A DNA stretch of 39,527 nt, taken from Occallatibacter sp. GTDB taxonomy: Bacteria > Acidobacteriota > Terriglobia > Terriglobales > Acidobacteriaceae. The number at the start of each line of letters is the position of its first letter. Within the stretch, counting starts at the first letter, position 1. The notes beneath the pieces were generated by a model that had not been told where the DNA came from, did not search any database, and was given only the letters and a program-made list of their open reading frames with translations. Positions 8,876-18,804 of this stretch are shown here, piece after piece. The stretch covers positions 1 through 39,527 of the forward strand of contig JADGNO010000288.1 in the NCBI GenBank assembly GCA_017883405.1, given 5' to 3'. The position numbers were made by a program, and so were the translations under genes.

Positions 8876-10459
8876 ATGCCGACGACCGCTGAAGCGCAAG
8901 CTCGTTATCCGCTTACCCAGGGCGTAAACCCCTGGCTGGTTACGTTCTCGGTGATGTTGCCTACCTTTATGGAGGTACTCGACACGGCGATCGCGTCGGT
9001 GGCGCTGCCTTACATTGCAGGTTCGCTTTCGGCCTCCAACTCTGAAGCTACCTGGGTGTTAACCAGCTACCTTGTGGCAAACGCCGTTATCCTGCCGGCA
9101 TCAAACTGGTTTGCCCGTCGCTTTGGCCGCAAGCGTTTCCTTATCTTCTGCATCACCATCTTTACCATTGCGTCCTTCTTTTGCGGGGCGGCTCCATCGC
9201 TTTCTGTCATTTTGTTGGCGCGCATTATGCAGGGAGCAGGCGGCGGTGCACTGCAGCCGCTCTCGCAGTCCATCCTGCTTGAGAGCTTTCCGGTGAGCAA
9301 ACGATCGATGTCCATGGCTGCATATGGGCTGGGAATTGTGCTGGCGCCGGTGCTCGGACCGACGCTTGGCGGATGGCTTACCGATACGTTCAGCTGGCGC
9401 TATGCGTTCTACATCAACATTCCCGTGGGCATTCTGGCAGTTTTCATGGTCAGTCGCTTTGTTCACGATCCGCCGCACATTAAGAACGCCAAGGTTGGTC
9501 CGTTCGACAACATCGGCTTTGGGCTTCTTGTTGTGTGGACAGGCTGCCTGCAACTGGTTCTCGACAAGGGCCAGGAAGACGATTGGTTCGGTGCCATCTG
9601 GGTGCGCTGGGCGGTAGTGGCGTTGATTGTCGCGCTGGTGCTCTGGATCTGGCGTTCGTGGTCGAATCCGAAGGGGCTGGTCGATCTACACGTCCTTAAG
9701 GATCGCAATTTCCGCACCGGCTGTGTGCTGGTGGCGATGCTCGGCATGTGCATCTACATCACCATCGCGATTCTGCCGCTCTACTACCAGGAGATTATGG
9801 GGTACACGGCGTTCACTGCCGGCTTGGTGGTGGGGCCGCGCGGTATTGGGTCGTTCATCGGATCATTTGTAATCGGCTTTCTTGGCTCGCGCATGGACAA
9901 TCGCAAGTTGATGACCGCCGGCTTCATCGGTTTTGCCGTCTGTTCGTTTATTTTCGGCACCGTGAATCTATCGTTCGGACCCTACACGCTGCTGATACCC
10001 ATCATGCTCACCGGGTTTGCGCTCAGCTTTGTGTTTGTGCCCATGTCCACCTTGATGGTGTCCACCCTCACCAACAGGAACATGGGTGCCGCCACAGGCC
10101 TTTCCAACATGCTGCGCAATATCGGTGGCTCGGTTGGCATCGCCATGGCCACGACGGCCCTGATTCGCCGCTCGGCTTTGCATCAATCGTATTTGGCCGC
10201 AAATCTCGCGCCCTCGTCGCCCGAACTGCAACGGCGATCTGCAATGATTGCCGGTTACCTCGGCCATCGTATTGGGCCAACCAGTGCACGGCCTGGTTCA
10301 TTCGGACTACTTTACGGCCTGATGCAGCAACAGTCCGCACTGCTGGCGTATGTTGACGTCTTTCGTTGGACTGCGATTCTGGCCCTGATTTGCGCCGCAG
10401 CCACATGGATGTTCAAGAAGCCAATAAAACACGTTTCCCCACCGCCTGATCTCCACTGA
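8876..10459 (+). CDS. DHA2-type (EmrB/QacA) MFS drug:H+ transporter
   Basis: NPWLVTFSVMLPTFMEVLDTAIASVALPYIAGSL, WVLTSYLVANAVILPASNWFARRFGRKR, GPTLGGWLTDTFSWRYAFYINIPVG. ORF track starts at 8723, but homology starts after the internal ATG at 8876. Confidence 0.92.
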   Translation: MPTTAEAQARYPLTQGVNPWLVTFSVMLPTFMEVLDTAIASVALPYIAGSLSASNSEATWVLTSYLVANAVILPASNWFARRFGRKRFLIFCITIFTIASFFCGAAPSLSVILLARIMQGAGGGALQPLSQSILLESFPVSKRSMSMAAYGLGIVLAPVLGPTLGGWLTDTFSWRYAFYINIPVGILAVFMVSRFVHDPPHIKNAKVGPFDNIGFGLLVVWTGCLQLVLDKGQEDDWFGAIWVRWAVVALIVALVLWIWRSWSNPKGLVDLHVLKDRNFRTGCVLVAMLGMCIYITIAILPLYYQEIMGYTAFTAGLVVGPRGIGSFIGSFVIGFLGSRMDNRKLMTAGFIGFAVCSFIFGTVNLSFGPYTLLIPIMLTGFALSFVFVPMSTLMVSTLTNRNMGAATGLSNMLRNIGGSVGIAMATTALIRRSALHQSYLAANLAPSSPELQRRSAMIAGYLGHRIGPTSARPGSFGLLYGLMQQQSALLAYVDVFRWTAILALICAAATWMFKKPIKHVSPPPDLH

Positions 10460-10504
10460 AAGCAACCGCTTGCCGTTGCACTGCCTCATACAAGGGGAGC
10501 GCCG

Positions 10505-10527
10505 GGCTCTGGCAAACAAACAGAGCC
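10505..10527 (+). terminator. Possible hairpin downstream of the MFS gene
   Basis: GGCTCTG-N9-CAGAGCC inverted repeat about 45 nt after the stop; no clear U-tract. Confidence 0.25.
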
Positions 10528-10668
10528 TGTACGCCTCAACTATGGCAAGGGCGGGAGGTTTTCGCGATTTCCCTTCCCTCACCGGCAGCGAAGGAGAATC
10601 GCAATGGCAGCTGCCGGACCTTGCCAGCATTTTTTTCGTCGTAGCATCACGGGCTCGGAGGATTTTGG

Positions 10669-11133
10669 ATGCATAATCTATCAACCGAACTTCAAAACAC
10701 ACAATCCGCCATTCAAGACGTTCTCGAAAACCTTATTGACAGCCAGGAAGCGCTTCAGCAGATTGGCGAGAAACTCAGGGATGAAGTCGTGAAACGATTC
10801 TTCTTGGCGGAATCTCTGAGGCGCGCGGAATTTCGTGGCGAGCTTGAAAATATTCTGCATCGTGAGGGTGTGCGCGATATCGAAGAGAGCGGAACCATGG
10901 CCGGTACCGTTCATCGCATCTGGGCGAGGTTTAAGTCCACGCTCGGCGGAGGCGACCATGCCTTGCTTTCCACAGCCGAAGCGATCGAGAACAGCGTGCA
11001 AGAGGCCTATGAGAAGGCACTCAGCAGCAACCTGCCTTTGAGCACTCGCCAGGTTTTGCGTACCCAGGCTGCGCATGTCAGGTTGTCTCACGATTACGTA
11101 GCTGCCGCGCGCGACCACACAGAAGCTGCTTGA
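10669..11133 (+). CDS. PA2169/DUF2383-family four-helix-bundle protein
   Basis: All-helical 154-aa protein; RVARF-like segment RIWARFKSTLGGGDHALLSTAEAIENSVQEAYEKAL and RQAAHVRLSHD-like C-terminus; GGAGG ribosome-binding site. Confidence 0.75.
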   Translation: MHNLSTELQNTQSAIQDVLENLIDSQEALQQIGEKLRDEVVKRFFLAESLRRAEFRGELENILHREGVRDIEESGTMAGTVHRIWARFKSTLGGGDHALLSTAEAIENSVQEAYEKALSSNLPLSTRQVLRTQAAHVRLSHDYVAAARDHTEAA

Positions 11134-11199
11134 AACCGGTAGCCTAAAGCCAGAAACATTGTGCTCGAGGGCAGGTTCGAAGAAATTGTATTTTCCGTC

Positions 11200-11817
11200 T
11201 TACTCCGCCCAGGGAACAAACCGCTTATTCTGTTCCTCGTATTCTTCGATCCGGCCGCTGAGGATGTCGTAGTACCAGCCGTGAACCCGCAGGCGGCCAT
11301 CCGCCGCAGCCCGCGCCACAGAGGGCTGCACGCGCAAGTTGTGCAACTGCGCTACCACGTTGCCACGAATGAGCGAAGCCAGCCCAGCGCTGTCTCCGTC
11401 TGCCGGGTTCAGCGGCTGCCGGTACTCGAACGCCGCTTCCACATGATGTAACCAGCGCTCGGCCTTCGGCAGGCCCACAAGAGCAGTCTTATCGAGCGCC
11501 GCCTTCATCGCTCCGCAATCGGAGTGGCCGCAGATAATTGCGTCGCGCACCTTCAAGACGTTCACTGCGTATTCAATGGTGGCGGTGCAGCCATCCACGT
11601 CGTGACTGGTCACAGGAATCACATTGCCGGCGTTCCGTGTAATGAACAGGTCTCCCGGCTCGGTGCCTAGCACAAGGTCCGGCACCACGCGCGAATCCGA
11701 ACAGGTAATAAACAGCCATTCGGGCGACTGGCCCTCAGACAGCAGATGAAAATGGCTCCGCCGTTCGGGGAACACTTCTTTTAAAAATCGCTTGTGCCCG
11801 TCGATCAATCGCTGCAT
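11200..11817 (-). CDS. Beta-class carbonic anhydrase
   Basis: CSDSRV and HSDCGAMKAAL zinc motifs; LFITRNAGNVIP. Confidence 0.95.
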   Translation of the reverse strand: MQRLIDGHKRFLKEVFPERRSHFHLLSEGQSPEWLFITCSDSRVVPDLVLGTEPGDLFITRNAGNVIPVTSHDVDGCTATIEYAVNVLKVRDAIICGHSDCGAMKAALDKTALVGLPKAERWLHHVEAAFEYRQPLNPADGDSAGLASLIRGNVVAQLHNLRVQPSVARAAADGRLRVHGWYYDILSGRIEEYEEQNKRFVPWAE

Positions 11818-11960
11818 TTCGGCCTCCGGCAGGTTCAGGTTCCAGGGCTTATCCCCACCAATGACAGCCTATCGCAGCCCACTGACGCGAACTTCACGTT
11901 CTGATACCTTGGTCCTGACCGTTCACAACGTCCCTGGCCACAGGGCCAAGAAAGACTCCA

Positions 11961-13364
11961 ATGAAACGTATTCCATTAAGTCTGACCGTCGTCGCCTTTT
12001 TAAGCCTTTTGATTTGCCCTGCGTTTTCAGCGCAAACCGATAACGCTCTTGATGCGTTGTCGCGCGAACGCATCGACCGCATCGCGAGCCAAGTGCTGGA
12101 GCAGACCGACGTGCCGTCCGCATCCATCGCTATCGTGCAGCACGGCAAGCTCGTCTATACGCACGCATACGGAAAAGCGCGGCTGCAACCACCAGTTCCG
12201 GCCACACCAGCGATGCGCTATTCCATCGGCTCCATTTCAAAACAGTTTACGGCGGCGGCAATCTTGCTGCTGCAGGAAGATGGCAAGCTCTCGCTCGACG
12301 ACGCGGTCGGCAAGTATATTCCCGGCCTGACGCGTGGCGACGAAATTACGATTCGGCAGCTGCTGTCGCACACCTCCGGTTATCAGGACTTTTGGCCCGA
12401 GGATTACGTGATGACCACGATGAAGCCAACGGTCACCGCACAGCAAATCATGGACACGTGGGGCAAGAAGGCGCTCGACTTTGAACCTGGTACACAATGG
12501 CAATACTCCAACACAAACTTCGTCATCGCCGGCGCCATTGTCGAGAAGGTCAGCGGCGAACCTTACTTCAAATTCCTTACCGAGAGAATTTTTCACCCGC
12601 TAAACATGACGTCCGTGTGGAACTCTGACCAGACCAAGCTCACGTTGGCAGACGCGACCCCATACTATCGCCACGCTCTCGGTCCGCTGCGCGTGGCGCC
12701 GAAAGAAGGCTTCGGCTGGATGTTCGCGGCAGGCGAATTGGCCATGACATCGCATGATCTGGCGCTGTGGGATGAAAGCCTGATTGCGCAATCCGTTCTT
12801 AAGCCCGAGAGCTATCGCCAGATGTTTAATGAGGTCAAGCTCGCAGAGGGTAAGGGCACGCATTACGGACTCGGCGTCAGCATTCGTGATCTTGCCGGTC
12901 ATCGCGAAATCGAGCACAGCGGCGAAGTGTCCGGATTTGTCTCAGACAATCTTGTCCTCGTCGATGATGGCGCGGCAATTGCTGTTCTCACCAATCAGGA
13001 TGCGGTGAATGCAGCGTCAACCATCGCACACCTGGCGGCTCCGGTTATCGCTGCGATTCCGCCGAGCCCCGATGAAAAGCTGGCGCTCGACATCTACCGA
13101 CAGCTCCAGCAGGGCCGCATCGATCGCTCGTTGCTGGCACCAAACTTGAGTGACTACTTCACACCTGAGGCGATCGCTGATTTTCAGCAAAGTCTGGCCC
13201 CGCTGGGCGAACCGCTTTCCCTGCGGCAGACCGGCTCAGAACTGCGCGGCGGCATGACACTGCGCATGTTCGACATCGTGTATCCAGGCAAGCGCCTTCG
13301 CCTGACGACCTACACGTATCCCGACGGTAACCTGGAGCAATATCTCATCAGCCCCGGCAATTGA
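11961..13364 (+). CDS. Secreted serine hydrolase, class C beta-lactamase-like
   Basis: Signal peptide; SISKQF (SxxK), WQYSNTNFVIAG (YxN), HSGEVSGF. Confidence 0.9.
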   Translation: MKRIPLSLTVVAFLSLLICPAFSAQTDNALDALSRERIDRIASQVLEQTDVPSASIAIVQHGKLVYTHAYGKARLQPPVPATPAMRYSIGSISKQFTAAAILLLQEDGKLSLDDAVGKYIPGLTRGDEITIRQLLSHTSGYQDFWPEDYVMTTMKPTVTAQQIMDTWGKKALDFEPGTQWQYSNTNFVIAGAIVEKVSGEPYFKFLTERIFHPLNMTSVWNSDQTKLTLADATPYYRHALGPLRVAPKEGFGWMFAAGELAMTSHDLALWDESLIAQSVLKPESYRQMFNEVKLAEGKGTHYGLGVSIRDLAGHREIEHSGEVSGFVSDNLVLVDDGAAIAVLTNQDAVNAASTIAHLAAPVIAAIPPSPDEKLALDIYRQLQQGRIDRSLLAPNLSDYFTPEAIADFQQSLAPLGEPLSLRQTGSELRGGMTLRMFDIVYPGKRLRLTTYTYPDGNLEQYLISPGN

Positions 13365-13381
13365 AATCCGCAGCAGCAAAA

Positions 13382-13410
13382 AGCGCCGCGGAATCATATT
13401 CCGCGGCGCT
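13382..13410 (-). terminator. Intrinsic terminator between convergent genes
   Basis: Perfect 13-bp stem AGCGCCGCGGAAT-CAT-ATTCCGCGGCGCT; on the minus strand it runs into a T-tract (CTTTTTGCTG). Confidence 0.8.
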
Positions 13411-13429
13411 CCATCGCTCCCATTCAGTT

Positions 13430-15394
13430 TTACTGCCGCGGGTCAACCTTGCGCGGTCCCGCTTGCGTAAGGATGTCTGCAAACGGTCCCGGTACACGAT
13501 CGCCGTTGACCGCGTGACCAAAGAAGTCCGTGTCAATGCTCTTGTAAACCGGCCCGGGCTTTACGTCGCCTTTCATTGAAAGGGTCAACTCCAGCTTGTC
13601 GGGATCGAACGATGCATCGATAGTGGCCATCACGCCGTTCTTGTCCCAGCCATATTCCTCGCGCATCGACTCCAGGTTGTGCCACTCCTGCGGCTCAGGG
13701 AACTTGACACGCAGATATGGGCCGCCACCGCCTCTGCCGCCGAACGGCGATGCAGAAGCGGGATAAACATTCCAATCCGTGTCGTTGCGCTTGTTGGTAA
13801 ATTCAATTGCCGAGCGGCCGGGCTTGAAGAACACATTGTCATGGACGGTGAGATTGTGCACGTCGTTGGTGTGGCCGCCAATCGGCCTTGGCGCACCCAG
13901 GCCGGATCTCGTATCCACACATACTTCTTTGCAGTCCATAAACAGGTTGTAGGCGACGATCACGTTGTTGGTGTCGCGAATGAGAATGCCACCGGTCAGG
14001 TCTGAAAAAATATTATTGTCAATTTCATTCAGCGCATCGCTTCCCTCAATGTGTACGGCGTGCGGATTCACGTCTCCTGGAATGTCGGCAAACACGTTGC
14101 CGGTGATGCGCACGTTGGCGTTGCCAATGTCGAGCCAGATGCCGTTGGCATGACGGATGTGCCGAACCACGTTGTTCCGGAACAAGAGGTCGTGTGCGGT
14201 ATGCATTTTGGTTCCGCCCGACTCAGACATCATGGCCGCGTCCTGCCAACCGTCCCACTCAAACAGATTCTTCTCCACCAGCATGCCCTGCGGACCGCCC
14301 GTACCACCCAGGCCTTCGATTCCGCAGTAGCGGAACGTGTTACCGCGCACTACATCAAAGCCCACCGGCGACGGAGGCCGCGATGCCGCCCAGTCTTCGT
14401 TGCCCACATCCAGGCCGACGCTGTTGGCCCACTCAAATGTATTTTCTTCAAATATGAAGTGATTGCCTCGGTTGGTGGACACCATGCCGCGCTGCGGTAC
14501 AGGAAAACCGTTGCCGGCGTGCTGGAACGTTATGCCCTTTACGCGGATGTATTGCTGAAAGCGCTCGGCCGGAGAAAATACCTGTTCCTGGGTTGTGATC
14601 TCGATGGTGTGATTCGCCGGGCTTTCGTCGTTGGCCAGCCGGATGTGAATCGTCATGCCATTGGGCTCAATCCACAGCCGGCCCGCGAACGACGAGAATT
14701 CCTTGAACAACGGAGACCAGTGAATATCGCTGTTAAAGAAGTTCAACGGCCGCGTCGAAGGTCCCGCCAACTCAGCGGAACTTTCAACCGGCTCCAGCGG
14801 CTTTCCATCCACAAACACCATGCCGCGCCGCCGGAAATAATTCCACATGTTGTCCTTGGCATAGTTGATCCAGTACCTAGTGCCGATCACGTTATCCACT
14901 TCGAATGGGTTGTAGCCGGTAGGTTCGAACATGGACGGAGTCAGCTTCAGTTCCCACGCTTTGACGGCCGTTTTCGAGTCCGGATCAAAGCCGAAGTTGA
15001 ACCCATCGCTCTGCTTCCAATCCGTGGCCACGATGGAGCCCTTGACGACCACCTTCGCTCCTGGCGCGGCCTCATAACTGATCATCGCGTCTGCGCTGGA
15101 GCCGCCGCGCGCTGGACGAATCAGTTCGCGATACACGCCCTCTGCAATCACAACGCGCTCGCCAGGCTGCAGCACCTGCGCAGCGTGATTGATCGTTTTG
15201 AACGGGCGATCCTTGGTGCCGGGCCCGTTGTCGTCGGCATTCTTTGCCTGCACGTCAACGAAATACGTCTTGGTGAAATGCAGCGGCTTCTCCCACATGG
15301 GGAACTCGGTGCCGTCTGGCAATTTTGAATTAGAAGCAGATGCTGCCGCGGCAGCAAAAAACATTACAAGAACACAAAACAGTTTGCGCGTCAT
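13430..15394 (-). CDS. Secreted right-handed parallel beta-helix repeat protein (polysaccharide lyase-like fold)
   Basis: Signal peptide MTRKLFCVLVMFFAAAAASA; FVDVQAKNADDNGPGTKDRPFKTINHAAQVLQPGERVVIAEGVYRE; repeated N-x-F/V strands. Likely start at 15394 rather than 15427. Confidence 0.85.
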   Translation of the reverse strand: MTRKLFCVLVMFFAAAAASASNSKLPDGTEFPMWEKPLHFTKTYFVDVQAKNADDNGPGTKDRPFKTINHAAQVLQPGERVVIAEGVYRELIRPARGGSSADAMISYEAAPGAKVVVKGSIVATDWKQSDGFNFGFDPDSKTAVKAWELKLTPSMFEPTGYNPFEVDNVIGTRYWINYAKDNMWNYFRRRGMVFVDGKPLEPVESSAELAGPSTRPLNFFNSDIHWSPLFKEFSSFAGRLWIEPNGMTIHIRLANDESPANHTIEITTQEQVFSPAERFQQYIRVKGITFQHAGNGFPVPQRGMVSTNRGNHFIFEENTFEWANSVGLDVGNEDWAASRPPSPVGFDVVRGNTFRYCGIEGLGGTGGPQGMLVEKNLFEWDGWQDAAMMSESGGTKMHTAHDLLFRNNVVRHIRHANGIWLDIGNANVRITGNVFADIPGDVNPHAVHIEGSDALNEIDNNIFSDLTGGILIRDTNNVIVAYNLFMDCKEVCVDTRSGLGAPRPIGGHTNDVHNLTVHDNVFFKPGRSAIEFTNKRNDTDWNVYPASASPFGGRGGGGPYLRVKFPEPQEWHNLESMREEYGWDKNGVMATIDASFDPDKLELTLSMKGDVKPGPVYKSIDTDFFGHAVNGDRVPGPFADILTQAGPRKVDPRQ

Positions 15395-15612
15395 CGGGAC
15401 ACCTCTTGTCGCCATCGGCCCACTCACAGCACACGAAATGGAGTTTTTTGGGACGCTTCATCCTAAATCGGTTTTCTTTATCGTGTCGAGCAGAGGCAAA
15501 ACTCCGAAGGGGCGCTTTCGGACCTCATGGACGAGCCCCAAGAATCGCGCCGAATCCCGTCCGGGCTGCTCTGCAGACGCAGCGCCGTTCACGATACACT
15601 TGAAATTGACCT

Positions 15613-17007
15613 ATGTTTGAGAACCTAACCGACAAATTACAACGCGTATTCAAGAATCTTCGTGGCGAAGGCACTCTGACCGAAGAGAACATTGCCGATG
15701 CTCTGCGCGAAATCCGCGTGGCTCTGCTTGAGGCCGACGTTAACCTCAGTGTTGTTCGCGAGTTGACCGAACACATCCGCGAAAAAGCGGTGGGCAGCGA
15801 AGTGCTGACGGCGCTCTCGCCTTCAGAGCAGGTTGTCAAGATTGTCCGCGATGAACTCATCTCCGTACTCGGCAAAGATACGGCACGATTCAAGTTTGCC
15901 TCGCAGCCGCCTACAGTAATTTTGATGGCCGGGTTGCAGGGCTCCGGCAAAACCACCACCAGCGGCAAGCTGGCAGCGTGGCTCAAAAAAGGTGGCCATC
16001 GGCCCATGCTGGTGTCGGTTGACGTGTACCGCCCCGCCGCGCGCGAACAGCTCAAGGTTGTCGCCAAGCAGGTAGAAGTGCGTCTGTACGAAGGCAAGAT
16101 GAGCGACGAGCCCGCGGGCACAGCGCTCGTCGAGCGCCTGGCCAAGGAAGCACGCCGCGAAGCCGTCATCATGGGCTGCGACACGCTCATTGTCGATACG
16201 GCAGGCCGACTTCACATTGACGAAGAGTTGATGACGGAAATGGAGAAGCTCAAGAAGCTGCTCAATCCGTCGGAGATATTGTTCATAGCCGACGCCATGA
16301 CCGGCCAGGACGCCGTGAACTCGGCGCAGGACTTTCACAAGCGACTGGGCCTTACCGGCGTTGTGCTTACGAAGATGGACGGCGACGCGCGCGGTGGCGC
16401 AGCACTGTCGATCCGGCAAGTCACCGGCCAGCCCATCAAGTTCCTCGGCGTGGGCGAAAAGCCGGACGCGTTTGAGCCGTTCCATCCCGATCGTATCGTA
16501 GGCCGTATCCTGGGCATGGGCGACATGATGTCGCTCATCGAGAAGGCCGAGTCCACGCTCGACCGCAAAAAGTCAGAGGAGTTTGCCAAAAAGGCGCTGC
16601 TTGGCGACGGCTTTTCGCTCGACGATTTTCGCGAACAGTTGCGGCAGATCAAGAAGATGGGCTCCATGGAGTCTATTTTGAAAATGCTGCCGTCTGTGGG
16701 ACCGTTTGCCGGCTTGCAGCAGGCCTCAGCTAACGTGGATGAAAAACAGTTCACGCGGCTTGAAGCGATGATCAACTCCATGACGCCGAAGGAACGGCTG
16801 AATCATGAGATCATCTCCGGGTCGCGTCGCAAACGCATCGCCGCGGGCAGCGGCACCTCGGTGCAGGACGTGAATCAGCTGTTGCGGCAATACGCGCAGA
16901 TGGCGAAGATGTTCAAGCAGATGGGTAAGGGCAGCATGGCGCGCCAGATGTTGCGTGGCGGCATGGGCGGATTGGGCATGGGCAATAAGCAACGTTTCGG
17001 ACGGTAG
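15613..17007 (+). CDS. ffh: Signal recognition particle protein Ffh
   Basis: MFENLTDKLQRVFKNLRGEGTLTEENI, GLQGSGKTTT, DTAGRLHIDEELM, Met-rich M domain. Confidence 0.98.
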   Translation: MFENLTDKLQRVFKNLRGEGTLTEENIADALREIRVALLEADVNLSVVRELTEHIREKAVGSEVLTALSPSEQVVKIVRDELISVLGKDTARFKFASQPPTVILMAGLQGSGKTTTSGKLAAWLKKGGHRPMLVSVDVYRPAAREQLKVVAKQVEVRLYEGKMSDEPAGTALVERLAKEARREAVIMGCDTLIVDTAGRLHIDEELMTEMEKLKKLLNPSEILFIADAMTGQDAVNSAQDFHKRLGLTGVVLTKMDGDARGGAALSIRQVTGQPIKFLGVGEKPDAFEPFHPDRIVGRILGMGDMMSLIEKAESTLDRKKSEEFAKKALLGDGFSLDDFREQLRQIKKMGSMESILKMLPSVGPFAGLQQASANVDEKQFTRLEAMINSMTPKERLNHEIISGSRRKRIAAGSGTSVQDVNQLLRQYAQMAKMFKQMGKGSMARQMLRGGMGGLGMGNKQRFGR

Positions 17008-17037
17008 CAATTCGCAGTTGATTGCACGGAAATCAAC

Positions 17038-17715
17038 ATGATTCAAAACTGGAATTCGATGAGCGCACTTCAGGACCAACTCGACGAGATCACCAGCAAC
17101 ACGCGGCACCTGGTGCAGCAGGAGCGGCTCGCCGTGGGCGAGCGCGCCGTCGCGGAGCTGTTCGAGACTGGCATTGAAGACCGCATCCTGCCTGTTGGCG
17201 CTGTCGCACCCGATTTCGAATTGAATGATTCAACCGGACGCGCTGTCCGCAGTAAAGACTTGCTTGCGCTGGGACCGCTGGTGGTGAAATTCTTCCGCGG
17301 GCGCTGGTGCCCGTATTGCGTTACGGAACTCGAGACGTGGCGCGATCTATATGGGCGACTTCGCGAGCACAACGCGCTGCTGGTAGCCATCAGCCCGCAG
17401 ATTGAGCGGCAGAGCGATTTCATGTGCGGCCAGCATGGCATTCCATTTCCGGTGCTATCCGATCCCGGCAACACAGTCGCGGAAAAATTCGGGCTCATCT
17501 ACACCGTTCCCGAATATCATCGCGTGTATTTCCGCTCGGTACTCGTCAATATTCCCTTTGTGAATGGCGACGACAGCTGGCGCCTTCCCATTCCCGCCAC
17601 GTATGTGGTCGGCCGCGACCATCGCGTGCTGTTTGCCGAGGCGCATGCGGACTTTCGCGTTCGCCCAGAGCCGGAAGAAGCGCTGCACGTAGCTCTCGCG
17701 CCACATGCCCGCTAA
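17038..17715 (+). CDS. AhpC/TSA-family peroxiredoxin-like protein
   Basis: Thioredoxin-fold motif VKFFRGRWCPYCVTELETW; VAPDFELNDSTGRAV. Confidence 0.85.
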   Translation: MIQNWNSMSALQDQLDEITSNTRHLVQQERLAVGERAVAELFETGIEDRILPVGAVAPDFELNDSTGRAVRSKDLLALGPLVVKFFRGRWCPYCVTELETWRDLYGRLREHNALLVAISPQIERQSDFMCGQHGIPFPVLSDPGNTVAEKFGLIYTVPEYHRVYFRSVLVNIPFVNGDDSWRLPIPATYVVGRDHRVLFAEAHADFRVRPEPEEALHVALAPHAR

Positions 17716-17716
17716 A

Positions 17717-18037
17717 CTATTTTGAAATTGAGTTCAGCAGTGCTTGTGCCTGTTGCAGTGTGACGCCGCGCAACAGAAATACTTTGCTTCGCGAGAGCTC
17801 GCCGCTCATCAGCTCTACTGAACTTTTTGGGATGCCGAAGAAATCAGCGAGAAATGCGATGAGCGCAGAGTTGGCGCGGCCATCAATCGCGGGCGCTTGC
17901 ACTGCAATCTTCAGTCGCGCCTTTTCTCCTTCGCAATAAAGCCCAAGGATCGCAGTTTTCTTCTTCGCTCCCGGCAGAGCGCGAACTGCCAAGGTGACTC
18001 CACCTTGTACGGCGCGCAGAATCACATGATTCGTCAT
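17717..18037 (-). CDS. DUF167 (YggU-like) protein
   Basis: VRALPGAKKKTAI, APAIDGRANSALIAFLADFFGIPKSSVELMSGELSRSKVFLL; the ATG at 18037 overlaps the yggS stop as ATGA. Confidence 0.88.
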   Translation of the reverse strand: MTNHVILRAVQGGVTLAVRALPGAKKKTAILGLYCEGEKARLKIAVQAPAIDGRANSALIAFLADFFGIPKSSVELMSGELSRSKVFLLRGVTLQQAQALLNSISK

Positions 18038-18771
18038 TGTTCTTCGCCTGTCCACGGAGCGCGCTTGCCAAAGAGTGCCGTACCGATACGGACGCGTGTT
18101 GCGCCTTCTTCAATTGCCAGAGCGAAGTCGCCGCTCATGCCCATCGACAACACGTCAAAACCGAGCCGCGTATGAGCTGCCGCCCAGCGATCGCGATATT
18201 CTCGCAAACTACGGAAACAAGCACGCGTCACTTCCGGCGCCACGCCCCACGGCGCAATCGTCATCAGCCCGCGCATTTCGAGATTGGCGAGATCGGGAAG
18301 GCGCTCAAGCAGGCGCGCTGCCTCTACCGACTCCGGTTCAACACCGGATTTGGTTTCTTCATTGCTGATTTTCACTTCAATCAGAATGGGAAGGCGCTTG
18401 TCGAGTTTCCCCGCCGCCTCGTCGAGACGCTCGGCCAGCCGCACGGAATCAACTGAATCAACGGCATCGAAAAGCTCCGCAGCACGTGCTGATTTGTTCG
18501 ATTGCAGATGTCCGATGAGATGGACGCGCAGATCATCGGCGTTGCACCTGGTGCGCAGCGATGCCGCATCCGTTGCCTTGGCGGCAAACTCCTGCACGCG
18601 ATTCTCGCCGAATAAACGCAATCCAAGCTGCGCGGCTTCAGCAATCGTTTCGGCGGAATATGTCTTCGAAACTGCCATCAACTCGACGCTGCTTCGCGGC
18701 CGACCAGCTGTTTGGCATGCTGCCCTGATCGCATCTTCAAGCCGGGCGAGATTGTCGCTAATCGCCGTCAT
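18034..18771 (-). CDS. yggS: YggS-family pyridoxal phosphate homeostasis protein
   Basis: LMAVSKTYSAETIAEAAQLGLRLFGENRVQEF, HLIGHLQSNK, RGLMTIAPWG, LSMGMSGDFALAIEEGATRVRIGTALFG. Confidence 0.95.
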   Translation of the reverse strand: MTAISDNLARLEDAIRAACQTAGRPRSSVELMAVSKTYSAETIAEAAQLGLRLFGENRVQEFAAKATDAASLRTRCNADDLRVHLIGHLQSNKSARAAELFDAVDSVDSVRLAERLDEAAGKLDKRLPILIEVKISNEETKSGVEPESVEAARLLERLPDLANLEMRGLMTIAPWGVAPEVTRACFRSLREYRDRWAAAHTRLGFDVLSMGMSGDFALAIEEGATRVRIGTALFGKRAPWTGEEQ

Positions 18772-18804
18772 CGAGCTGGTTCGATTCTGCCCTGCGGCAT
18801 TGCC

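Noticed and set aside
14051-15328. 425-aa plus-strand ORF opposite the beta-helix gene
   Set aside because: Antisense shadow of a high-GC coding gene; no recognisable domain, and the minus-strand protein is convincing.
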